From Chitinophaga sp. (GTDB taxonomy: Bacteria > Bacteroidota > Bacteroidia > Chitinophagales > Chitinophagaceae): a DNA stretch of 64,000 nucleotides. Positions 42,785-51,038 of this stretch are shown one piece after another (position 1 is the stretch's first letter; every line of letters starts with the position of its first letter). Where the stretch lies: the NCBI RefSeq assembly GCF_019236475.1, contig NZ_JAFAIX010000013.1:1-64000 (forward strand), in the 5' to 3' direction. Both the position numbers and the translations under genes were made by a program. The notes beneath the pieces are model-generated. The model was not told where the DNA came from, did no database searches, and worked only from the letters and a program-made list of their open reading frames with translations.

Positions 42785-45655
42785 ATGAACCTCAAATTAC
42801 TATCCTGTCTGGCAATCCTCTTGCTATGTGCAGGTCACGCATTCAGCCAAAATCTAAAAATCAGTGGTAAAGTCACTGATGCTAGTTCAGGCGCGCCACT
42901 GGAAGGAATTACCGTTAGGGTGAAATCGGCACCCAAAGGCACTCAAACCAATAAAGATGGGATCTATACCCTGGAAGCTCCGGCCAATGGTGTGCTGGAG
43001 TTCAGTTCTGTGGGCTTTATCCCTCAGGAGGTGAGTGTGGACGGACGAACGGAAATAAATATACACCTAGCGTCGGCAGTGGCCGAATTGACGCAGGTGG
43101 TGCTGGTAGGTAGTCGCAGTGGCGGACGCGCCAAAACAGAAACACCGGTACCAGTAGATGTTATCAGTGTCAATCAGGCCGGACTACCCAGCGCTAAAAT
43201 GGAACTGACTTCTTTGCTCAATGCCGCCGCTCCTTCTTTCAACTACAATAAACAAAGTGGTAGTGATGGCGCCGACCAGATAGACCTGGCCACCCTTCGT
43301 GGATTAGGCCCGGATCAAACACTGGTATTGGTCAACGGTAAAAGAAGACATCAAACCGCCTTTGTATCGGTGTTTGGCACTCGTGGTCGTGGTAACTCCG
43401 GTACCGACCTGAATGCCATTCCCGAATCGGCCATCGACCGGGTGGAAATTCTCCGTGATGGCGCTTCCGCACAATATGGCTCTGATGCCATCGCTGGCGT
43501 TATCAATATCATCCTCAAAAAGGATGTGAACCATCTAACGGTAAATGCCGGCTATGCAGGCTTTTACGATCATAAGTTTAATACCTGGTTTAAGCGCAGT
43601 TTAAATCAATATGAATCTGCCAGTGCTATAGATGGTAACACGGTCACTATAGGCGCCAATTACGGGTTCCCTATAGGAAAGAACGGCGGATTTCTCAATT
43701 TATCAGGCAACTTCCTGCGGCAGGGTAAAACCTTCCGGCAGGTGCTGGATACCAATTTAACCCATCCCGACGGATTGCCCATCAATCCCGGTCGTCGTGC
43801 GCATGGCGATGGCTCCGTGACCACTGGTGGCGGTATGGTAAACTTGGAAATACCTGTAGCGCATAGCAATACCACGGTTTATGCATTTGGTGGCTATAAC
43901 TATAAAGCTTCCGACGCTTATGCCTATACAAGAACATTGCATGGCTTCAATCCTTTATCCAGCGCACATCCTAACCGGTTCCCCATTACACAGAAAGGCG
44001 GCAATGCTATTTTTGTTCCAGGCATTATGGAAAGTATTCCTACTCCAGGCGATCTTCCAGATACTGTGTATAATCCGCATATACAGACACATATCCAAGA
44101 TGCCTCGCTGGCAGCAGGCGTGAAGGGTAGCTTGGGCAACAACTGGAAATGGGATCTCAGTAATACATTAGGCAGAAATGATTTCCATTTTTACGGCGAT
44201 AAGACCTTCAATGCATCATTGATAGGTACCGCCAGTCCTACCCACTTTGATGATGGTGGTTTCTCTTTCTTACAAAATACTGCCAACCTCACTTTCACCA
44301 AAGAAATCCCTAACATGGGCGCAGGCTTCAACCTGGCACTGGGCGCAGAATACCGTTATGAGAATTATAAGATTTATGCGGGTGAAGAAAAATCATGGCG
44401 CAACTTTGACCCGGATACCATTCAGGCCAGCGGTGCACAGGGCTTTCCGGGATATCGCCCTAGCGATGTGGTAAATGCCAAACGCTCCAATATTGCAGGA
44501 TATGTAGATGCAGAATGGGATATTACTACTAAATTCCTGTTGGGCGCTGCTATTAGGGCAGAAAACTACAGCGATTTTGGTTTTACCAGCAATTACAAGC
44601 TGGCAGCACGTTATAAGGTAGCACCACATTTTAATATACGCGGTTCCGTTAGTACTGGTTATCGCGCTCCTTCTCTGCAACAGATTAATTATAGCTCACA
44701 ATTCACCAATGTACAAGGAGGTCGTATTACGGAAGTAAAAATAGCACCCAATTATAGTCCTATTACAAAAGCCGCTGGTATCCCTGAACTGAAACAGGAA
44801 AAGTCGGTGAATGCCAGTCTCGGATTCTCCTGGAAACCGCTCAACGAACTGACCATCACAATTGATGGTTACCTCGTAAAGGTGAAAGACCGTATCGTAT
44901 TATCCGGACAGTTTGATGCCAGCGATGCTACGCTTAATCCACAATTCCGGGATACGCTCAATTCACTTAGGATCAATAATGCTCAGTTCTTTGCCAATGC
45001 CGTAAACACTACCAACTATGGCGTGGACATCGTAATAGACTACAACAAAAAATGGAGCAATAAGCATTTCAGAACTTTGTTTACCGGCAACCTGCAACAC
45101 ATGGATATCAATAAAATCAATGTGCCGGATAAACTGAATGACAGCTATCTGCACCGCGGCGAATTTTTCAGTGAGCGTGAACAACATTTTGTGCTCGCAT
45201 CTGCCCCGCCCGTAAAGCTGGGATTAAACGTGGAATATGGCGTCAATAAATTCAGTGTAGGTGCACGCGTTACCTACTTCGGTAAGATTGTGTTGTTGGG
45301 CTATGGCTTTGCGGGAGATCCCGCTAAAACGGGCACTGGGCTTCCAGGAGACCCTAACCTGGAAGGTACCGGTATCAGTCCCCTCGTAGCGCTCGACAGC
45401 AACGGCGCTTTGGTTCCAGAAGAATTCAACTACAAAGGCAAAGCCGTCACCGATGTATATGCGAGCTGGCGGTTTTCTTCACATATCAGTTGGTTCCTAG
45501 GGGCGGATAATGTTTTCAATGTACATCCTAGTCTTGGTTATGTACCTGGCGCCAAACTATCTGCCTATGACGGAGAAACCGGTGGTGCTTGGGATGCGGT
45601 GCAGATGGGATTCAATGGGATAAGGTTGTTTACTAAAGTGGCGTTTAATTTCTAG
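42785..45655 (+). CDS. TonB-dependent outer-membrane receptor
   Basis: 956 residues. Signal peptide MNLKLLSCLAILLLCAGHAFSQ; then a carboxypeptidase-regulatory-like domain (LKISGKVTDASSGAPLEGITV... to IHLASA, ~25-105); a plug domain with VLVNGKRRHQ, NAIPESAIDRVEILRDGASAQYGSDAIAGVINIIL; and a ~700-residue beta-barrel ending VAFNF. It is not paired with a SusD-like gene, so it is more likely a siderophore, cofactor or metal receptor than a glycan SusC. The substrate is unknown. Followed by the double-hairpin repeat element, which probably terminates it. Confidence 0.93.
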   Translation: MNLKLLSCLAILLLCAGHAFSQNLKISGKVTDASSGAPLEGITVRVKSAPKGTQTNKDGIYTLEAPANGVLEFSSVGFIPQEVSVDGRTEINIHLASAVAELTQVVLVGSRSGGRAKTETPVPVDVISVNQAGLPSAKMELTSLLNAAAPSFNYNKQSGSDGADQIDLATLRGLGPDQTLVLVNGKRRHQTAFVSVFGTRGRGNSGTDLNAIPESAIDRVEILRDGASAQYGSDAIAGVINIILKKDVNHLTVNAGYAGFYDHKFNTWFKRSLNQYESASAIDGNTVTIGANYGFPIGKNGGFLNLSGNFLRQGKTFRQVLDTNLTHPDGLPINPGRRAHGDGSVTTGGGMVNLEIPVAHSNTTVYAFGGYNYKASDAYAYTRTLHGFNPLSSAHPNRFPITQKGGNAIFVPGIMESIPTPGDLPDTVYNPHIQTHIQDASLAAGVKGSLGNNWKWDLSNTLGRNDFHFYGDKTFNASLIGTASPTHFDDGGFSFLQNTANLTFTKEIPNMGAGFNLALGAEYRYENYKIYAGEEKSWRNFDPDTIQASGAQGFPGYRPSDVVNAKRSNIAGYVDAEWDITTKFLLGAAIRAENYSDFGFTSNYKLAARYKVAPHFNIRGSVSTGYRAPSLQQINYSSQFTNVQGGRITEVKIAPNYSPITKAAGIPELKQEKSVNASLGFSWKPLNELTITIDGYLVKVKDRIVLSGQFDASDATLNPQFRDTLNSLRINNAQFFANAVNTTNYGVDIVIDYNKKWSNKHFRTLFTGNLQHMDINKINVPDKLNDSYLHRGEFFSEREQHFVLASAPPVKLGLNVEYGVNKFSVGARVTYFGKIVLLGYGFAGDPAKTGTGLPGDPNLEGTGISPLVALDSNGALVPEEFNYKGKAVTDVYASWRFSSHISWFLGADNVFNVHPSLGYVPGAKLSAYDGETGGAWDAVQMGFNGIRLFTKVAFNF

Positions 45656-45677
45656 GCGTCTATAGTGTATTTTTATT

Positions 45678-45760
45678 ATAAGAAAGGGGATTTGACGTCT
45701 GCGACGTCAAATCCCCTTTCTTATTTTTTTCGTCGTGCCTGCCCGCTGGGCAGGCACGAC
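45678..45760 (+). repeat. Double-hairpin intergenic element, copy 1
   Basis: Stem 1: a perfect 22-bp inverted repeat (45678-45699 with 45703-45724) around loop TGC, the six bases at each side of the loop being GACGTC. It is followed by a run of T (45724-45730). Stem 2: GTCGTGCCTGCCC (45732-45744) pairs with GGGCAGGCACGAC (45748-45760) around GCT. The same two-stem layout recurs at 53283 and 62571, always just 3' of a rightward gene. Stem 1 plus the T run should terminate transcription of the TonB receptor gene. Confidence 0.8.
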
Positions 45761-45783
45761 AGATAGGAAAGATTTTGTTATTT

Positions 45784-45951
45784 CTGCTTAGTGAACAGGA
45801 CGACAGACAGTAGCGTTTTTGTTGCTTCTGCCTAGTGGGCAGGGCGACTGACTGTAGATTTTTTGTTACTCTGTCTAGTGAACAGGACGACAGACAGTAG
45901 CGTTTTTGTTGCTTCTGCCTAGTGGGCAGGGCGATTGACAGTAGCGTTTTG
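45784..45951 (+). repeat. Tandem array of 43-44-nt hairpin units
   Basis: Four units start at 45784, 45828, 45871 and 45915 (44, 43, 44 and a partial ~37 nt). Each opens with CTGYYTAGTGRRCAG, a short hairpin related to stem 2 of the upstream element, and continues GGRCGAC-GAC-GTAG-(C)GTTTTTGTT. Units 1 and 3, and 2 and 4, are most alike, so the array grew by duplication of a pair. It fills the gap between convergent genes. The open frame on the - strand over it is repetitive and is not considered a gene. Confidence 0.8.
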
Positions 45952-45955
45952 CCTA

Positions 45956-46486
45956 TTAATAGCAAGTCGATTTTATCGTAGTTCCTTCATGGGTTTTCCT
46001 GATGATAAACAACCGATCAAACTCTTTATCTCCAATAGAATCCACTGGCGACTTAGCCCCTAGGCTACGGATAATAGGTATCAAGGTATTTGCATGTCCA
46101 ATGATGACTACATGCTTTCCCCAGTCCTCATGACGTGTGAGTTCATAAATCAATGATTCGCCGGAGGTATCCGGTTTGTAGAAGCTCGTGTCTACCGGTA
46201 ATAATAAACGCAGACTATCCGCAGTCTGAATACTACGACGATAAGGGGTAATATATACCTTTTTGATAGCAGAATCTTTCAGCAGATGATATAATGCTCC
46301 AGCCCTGGCGTGCCCTTCCGGCGTCAGTGTAGAGTCGGGCCCTTCGTATCGCTCCGCATGCCGCACCAAGTAAAAGGTGCCTGTTAGAAAAGTCGTGTCT
46401 TCCGAAACCGGTATCGGCAATCGGGCGGGAGTTTTGGGCTTGCATGCCGCAAGACTCACCAGGGCTATTAAGCACAGGATTCGCAT
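45956..46486 (-). CDS. Histidine-phosphatase-family lipoprotein
   Basis: 176 residues. Signal sequence with lipobox LAAC (Cys15). The phosphoglycerate-mutase-like histidine phosphatase motif is FYLVRHAERYEGPD, with the phosphoryl-acceptor His in RHAE; LTPEGHARAGAL, ITPYRRSIQTA and VIIGHANTLIP (second catalytic His) complete the site. An exported acid phosphatase acting on small phosphoesters is likely; whether it sits in periplasm or outer leaflet cannot be told. Convergent with the TonB receptor. Confidence 0.87.
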   Translation of the reverse strand: MRILCLIALVSLAACKPKTPARLPIPVSEDTTFLTGTFYLVRHAERYEGPDSTLTPEGHARAGALYHLLKDSAIKKVYITPYRRSIQTADSLRLLLPVDTSFYKPDTSGESLIYELTRHEDWGKHVVIIGHANTLIPIIRSLGAKSPVDSIGDKEFDRLFIIRKTHEGTTIKSTCY

Positions 46487-46590
46487 ACTGTAAAGTTAAG
46501 GCATATAATAATGGAACCGAATATCCCTATAAAAGAGGATTTTCTGACATTATCCATTACTTTTAATTCCCAACAAATTTATCAACCGCT

Positions 46591-48951
46591 ATGAGAAAAT
46601 GGTTTCTTCCTGCCATTATTTTTTTATCTGCCCATACCGCCTATGCCCAATTGTCGCCATTAACAGTGGACAAAATCATGCGCGATCCTAAGTGGATGGG
46701 CACTTCCCCAGACCGTGTATTCTGGGGTACAGACAATCAAACGGTCTATTTCAACTGGAATCCAGACCAAGCTATGGCCGATTCCTTGTATTTTATTCAT
46801 ACAAAGGATATTAATCCACATAAAACCGTTGCCGCCGACAGGGCACTCCTGAATGCACGGAAAAATGGCACCTATAATGCGGATCGCTCCCTCCTCGCCT
46901 ATTCCCTCTATGGTGATATCTACCTGATGGAAACCAAAACAGGCAAGGTAATCCGTGTCACCAATACGACTGCACAGGAATATGCGCCTGTTTTCATCAA
47001 CAACAGTCAGGCGGTTGCCTTCAAGCAAGGCGGTGATTTCTATGCCTGGAACCGTAATGATGGCAGTATTTCCCAACTCACCAATTTCAAATTCAGTGCC
47101 GCTCCCCCAGCCGTCAAACCAGACCTTGAAAAAGGTAATGCCCAAGAAAAATGGTTGAAAGCACAGCAACTGGAATTATTGGAAGTGATCCGCGACAAAA
47201 AAGCAAAAGCCGATGCCGCCACCGCTTTCAATAAACAATATATTCCTAAGCCACTTCGTCCCATCTATATTGAGGATAAAGAATTACAGGATGCCACGAT
47301 AAGTCCGGACGGCAGATATATCACTTACCGATTATTTACCGCTCCTAAAGATGCGAAAAACACGGTAGTTCCTGATTTCGTTACCAGCACTGGTTTTACT
47401 ACGGATATCCCTTCCAGAGAAAAGGTAGGTAACCCTGAAGGTAGCTTTGCTAGCTTCATTTACGACCGTGTTGCAGATACCGTATTGCCTGTCAGTATCA
47501 AAGAATTACCTGGTATTAAGGATTTACCTGATTACGTAAAAGACTATACGAAAAAAGACTCCCCTGTAGTACGGGAGGTACTTATTCTTGGTCCATACTG
47601 GTCTGAAAATAGTACACATGCCATAGTGGATATTCGCTCCCAGGATAATAAGGATCGTTGGATTGCCTTGCTGGACCCTGCCACCGGCAAACTGAAATCC
47701 ATTAATCGTCAGCGGGATGAAGCCTGGATTGCAGGCCCTGGTATTGGATGGAATGCTAACCTGGGTTGGATAGATGAAAATACCTGCTGGTATCAATCTG
47801 AAGCTAGCGGTTATTCTCATTTGTACACGAGCAATGTGCTGACAGGTGCAGCAAAACAGCTCACCAGCGGCAATTATGAAGTACAGGAAGCCGATCTCTC
47901 CCATGATAAAAAGACTTTCTATATCACCACGAATGAAGTGCATCCGGGTGAGAAACAATTCTACAAGTTGAGTCTGGTTAGTGGAAAAACGGAACGAATC
48001 ACCACAATGCAAGGCGCCAACGAAGTGAGTGTGAGTCCGGATGAAAAATGGATCGCCTTCCGTTATTCCTCTTCCAATCAACCTTGGGAATTATACATCC
48101 AGCCCAATACACCAGGCGCAAAAGCCCAACAGGTAACGAATCTGGCACAATCAGCCGAATTCAAAAGCTATAACTGGCGCGTACCACAGCTTATCACTTA
48201 TACTACCGGCGACAATCAGCAGGTGTATGCCAGACTCTATACCCCTGATCCAGCGAAGAAAAATGGAGCAGGCGTAATTTTTGTACATGGAGCCGGATAT
48301 TTGCAAAATGCCCACCGTTGGTGGAGTCAGTATTTCAGGGAATATATGTTCCATAATCTATTGACAGACCTCGGTTATACCGTGATGGACGTGGATTACC
48401 GCGGCAGCTCAGGGTATGGTAGGAACTGGAGAACAGGTATTTACCGCTTCATGGGCGGAAAAGACCTGGACGACGAGGTGGATGCGGCTAAATATATGGC
48501 AGAAAAAGCAGGTGTAGATGCCAAACGCATAGGTATTTATGGCGGTAGTTACGGCGGATTTATGACCTTGATGGCTATGTTCACCAAACCAGGTACCTTT
48601 GCCGCAGGAGCAGCGCTGAGAAGCGTAACAGACTGGGCGCACTATAACCACGGGTATACCAGCAATATCCTAAATGAACCTTTTAAGGATAGTATTGCGT
48701 ATATTCGCTCCTCCCCCATCTACCACGCGGAAGGACTGCAAGGCAAACTGCTCATGTGTCATGGAATGGTAGACACGAATGTACACTTTGAGGATATTGT
48801 GCGACTATCACAACGCCTCATTGAGCTAAAGAAAGATAATTGGGAGTTGGCGGTATTCCCCGTGGAAGATCACGGATTTACTACCCCCAGCAGTTGGACA
48901 GACGAGTACAAAAGAATTTTGAAACTCTTTAACGAAACACTTCTGAAGTAA
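46591..48951 (+). CDS. S9-family prolyl oligopeptidase (dipeptidyl-peptidase-IV-like)
   Basis: 786 residues. Signal peptide MRKWFLPAIIFLSAHTAYAQ. N-terminal beta-propeller of DPP-IV type (residues ~40-530; repeated blocks such as TISPDGRYITYRL, SVSPDEKWIAFRYSS). C-terminal alpha/beta hydrolase with nucleophile Ser in GIYGGSYGGFMTL, Asp in CHGMVDTNVHFED and His in VEDHGFTTPSSW. A periplasmic or secreted exopeptidase for proline-containing peptides is expected. Monocistronic, with a large terminator hairpin following. Confidence 0.93.
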   Translation: MRKWFLPAIIFLSAHTAYAQLSPLTVDKIMRDPKWMGTSPDRVFWGTDNQTVYFNWNPDQAMADSLYFIHTKDINPHKTVAADRALLNARKNGTYNADRSLLAYSLYGDIYLMETKTGKVIRVTNTTAQEYAPVFINNSQAVAFKQGGDFYAWNRNDGSISQLTNFKFSAAPPAVKPDLEKGNAQEKWLKAQQLELLEVIRDKKAKADAATAFNKQYIPKPLRPIYIEDKELQDATISPDGRYITYRLFTAPKDAKNTVVPDFVTSTGFTTDIPSREKVGNPEGSFASFIYDRVADTVLPVSIKELPGIKDLPDYVKDYTKKDSPVVREVLILGPYWSENSTHAIVDIRSQDNKDRWIALLDPATGKLKSINRQRDEAWIAGPGIGWNANLGWIDENTCWYQSEASGYSHLYTSNVLTGAAKQLTSGNYEVQEADLSHDKKTFYITTNEVHPGEKQFYKLSLVSGKTERITTMQGANEVSVSPDEKWIAFRYSSSNQPWELYIQPNTPGAKAQQVTNLAQSAEFKSYNWRVPQLITYTTGDNQQVYARLYTPDPAKKNGAGVIFVHGAGYLQNAHRWWSQYFREYMFHNLLTDLGYTVMDVDYRGSSGYGRNWRTGIYRFMGGKDLDDEVDAAKYMAEKAGVDAKRIGIYGGSYGGFMTLMAMFTKPGTFAAGAALRSVTDWAHYNHGYTSNILNEPFKDSIAYIRSSPIYHAEGLQGKLLMCHGMVDTNVHFEDIVRLSQRLIELKKDNWELAVFPVEDHGFTTPSSWTDEYKRILKLFNETLLK

Positions 48952-48981
48952 CTCGTTCCTGTCCCAATAGAAAAACATTAT

Positions 48982-49059
48982 AGGGATACGGTGAATGATG
49001 AAAAACAGTATTAACACTATGTTAATGACTGGTTGTCATCTCACCGTATCCCTTTTTTT
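48982..49059 (+). terminator. Long-armed terminator after the S9 peptidase
   Basis: AGGGATACGGTGA (48982-48994) pairs with TCACCGTATCCCT (49041-49053), followed by a run of seven T. The 46-nt loop contains a second stem, CAGTATTAAC with GTTAATGACTG. Confidence 0.8.
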
Positions 49060-49186
49060 ATTTTAAATTTTTAAAAACTTTTTGAATGCACGCGTCATGT
49101 TAAACTAGCTGTCTCTCAGCAGGCAGCTCAATTGTATTTAGTTCTATCTCCCAATTCAAAACCTCAACAAAAAATATAAGAACCAT

Positions 49187-51022
49187 ATGTGTGGAATCGT
49201 AGCTTATATCGGGCAGCGTGAAGCTTACCCGATCGTCCTGAAAGGCCTTAAAAGGCTGGAATACCGCGGGTATGACAGCGCCGGAGTTGCTATCATCAAT
49301 GATGGCCTCAAAATTTATAAAAAGAAGGACAAAGTGGCCGCATTGGAAGATTATGCTTCCAGTAAAGATATGCGCAGCCGCATTGCCATTGGCCACACCC
49401 GCTGGGCCACACACGGCGAACCTTGCGACCGTAACGCCCACCCTCACGTTTCCAGCGATGGTAAACTAGCGATGGTACATAACGGTATCATTGAAAACTA
49501 CATACAACTGAAACAAGAGCTGGAAAGTAAAGGTCACATTTTTGAAAGTGACACGGATACAGAAGTACTCCTGCACTTCATTGAAGAAATCAAAAGGAGC
49601 AACAACTGCGCGCTGGAAGAAGCCCTGCGCATTGCCCTGAAACGCGTAGTAGGCGCCTATGTGATCGTTATCCTCGATGAAGAAAATCCGGATACGCTCA
49701 TCGCTGCCAGGAAAGGTAGTCCGCTGGTAATCGGTGTAGGCAAAGATGAACATTTCCTCGCTTCCGATGCTTCTCCTATCATCGAGTATACCAAGGAAGT
49801 AGTTTACGTAAATGATTATGAAATTGCCATTATCAAACCGGATGAACTGATCCTGAAAAATATCAGCAATGAACGTCAGACGCCTTATATCCAAAAATTG
49901 GATATGGACTTGGCAGCCATTGAAAAAGGCGGTTATGATCACTTCATGCTGAAAGAAATTTTCGAACAGCCACAAACTATTTACGATAGTATGCGCGGCC
50001 GTTTGGATGCGTCAAAAGGCACGCTCACATTAGGTGGTATTCGCGAACATATGGACCTGCTGAAAAATGCCAATCGTATCATCATCGTTGCATGTGGTAC
50101 TAGCTGGCATGCGGGCCTGGTGGCAGAATACATGATCGAAGAATTATGTCGTATTCCAGTAGAGGTAGAATATGCGTCTGAATTCCGTTATCGGAATCCG
50201 GTAGTAGGCAAAGGTGATGTGATTATTGCGATATCACAGTCTGGGGAGACAGCCGACACACTGGTGGCCATAGACAGCGCCAGGGCAAAAGGGGCGATCA
50301 TCCTGGGCGTATGTAATGTGGTAGGCTCCTCTATTGCACGTATCTCCGACGCCGGCGCTTATACACACGCAGGTCCGGAAATCGGCGTAGCCAGCACCAA
50401 AGCATTCACGGCACAGTTGACCGTACTCGCACTCATTGCACTGAAAGTAGCCATGGAAAAAGGTACCATTACTACGCAAAGATTCCAGCATCTCCTGGAT
50501 GAAATGAACCAGGTACCAGATAAAGTAGCCGTTGCGCTGGAACTGAATGCACAAGTGCATAAAGTGGCAGAGAAATATAAAAATGCGCGCGACTTCCTCT
50601 ACCTCGGCCGTGGATACAATTTCCCTGTTGCCCTGGAAGGCGCACTCAAACTCAAAGAAATTTCATACATACATGCAGAAGGATATCCTGCTGCAGAGAT
50701 GAAGCATGGTCCTATCGCACTGGTAGATGAAAATTTACCAGTAGTGATTGTTGCAACAAAAGATAGCTATTACGAAAAAATTGTTTCCAATATTCAGGAG
50801 ATAAAAGCCCGCAAAGGCAAAGTGATAGCCATTGTAACAGAAGGCGACGATACTATTCCGTCTATGGTGGATGATGTGATTGTAGTTCCATCCGCAGATG
50901 AGTTGGTGGCGCCAATCATTAGTGTTATACCTTTGCAGTTACTGGCTTATCATATCGGCGTATCAAAAGGATATGACGTGGATAAACCCAGAAACCTCGC
51001 AAAGAGTGTAACTGTTGAATAG
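49187..51022 (+). CDS. glmS: Glucosamine-fructose-6-phosphate aminotransferase GlmS
   Basis: Cytosolic enzyme making glucosamine 6-phosphate from fructose 6-phosphate and glutamine, the committed step to UDP-GlcNAc, peptidoglycan and lipopolysaccharide. 611 residues. N-terminal nucleophile Cys2 (MCGIVAYIG), HTRWATHGEP, ENAHPH-like NAHPH and GEDTE-like SDTDTE glutaminase blocks; then two SIS domains (RIIIVACGTSWHAGLVAEY, ISQSGETADTL, HAEGYPAAEMKHGPIAL) and the C-terminal DKPRNLAKSVTVE. Complete. The 165-nt leader is AT-rich at its 3' end and carries no glmS ribozyme core that I recognise. DUF4954 follows 16 nt later. Confidence 0.97.
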   Translation: MCGIVAYIGQREAYPIVLKGLKRLEYRGYDSAGVAIINDGLKIYKKKDKVAALEDYASSKDMRSRIAIGHTRWATHGEPCDRNAHPHVSSDGKLAMVHNGIIENYIQLKQELESKGHIFESDTDTEVLLHFIEEIKRSNNCALEEALRIALKRVVGAYVIVILDEENPDTLIAARKGSPLVIGVGKDEHFLASDASPIIEYTKEVVYVNDYEIAIIKPDELILKNISNERQTPYIQKLDMDLAAIEKGGYDHFMLKEIFEQPQTIYDSMRGRLDASKGTLTLGGIREHMDLLKNANRIIIVACGTSWHAGLVAEYMIEELCRIPVEVEYASEFRYRNPVVGKGDVIIAISQSGETADTLVAIDSARAKGAIILGVCNVVGSSIARISDAGAYTHAGPEIGVASTKAFTAQLTVLALIALKVAMEKGTITTQRFQHLLDEMNQVPDKVAVALELNAQVHKVAEKYKNARDFLYLGRGYNFPVALEGALKLKEISYIHAEGYPAAEMKHGPIALVDENLPVVIVATKDSYYEKIVSNIQEIKARKGKVIAIVTEGDDTIPSMVDDVIVVPSADELVAPIISVIPLQLLAYHIGVSKGYDVDKPRNLAKSVTVE

Positions 51023-51025
51023 ACT

Positions 51026-51033
51026 TAAGTTTG
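51026..51033 (+). promoter_or_regulatory. -7 box just before DUF4954
   Basis: TAAGTTTG fits TAnnTTTG exactly, lies 4 nt after the glmS stop codon and ends 5 nt before the ATG at 51039. It may give a leaderless transcript independent of glmS. Confidence 0.35.
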
Positions 51034-51038
51034 TATCC

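Noticed and set aside
45784..45951. Regularly spaced repeats as a possible CRISPR array
   Set aside because: Units are contiguous without unique spacers and no cas gene is present.
45660..45965. 101-codon open frame on - with repeated LPTRQKQQKRYCLSSCSL segments
   Set aside because: It is a translation of the tandem hairpin array and the stem of element copy 1; the repeats come from DNA structure, and no start signal or homology-like domain is visible.
49080..49186. glmS ribozyme in the glmS leader
   Set aside because: The leader is short and AT-rich and lacks the ribozyme's conserved double-pseudoknot core.
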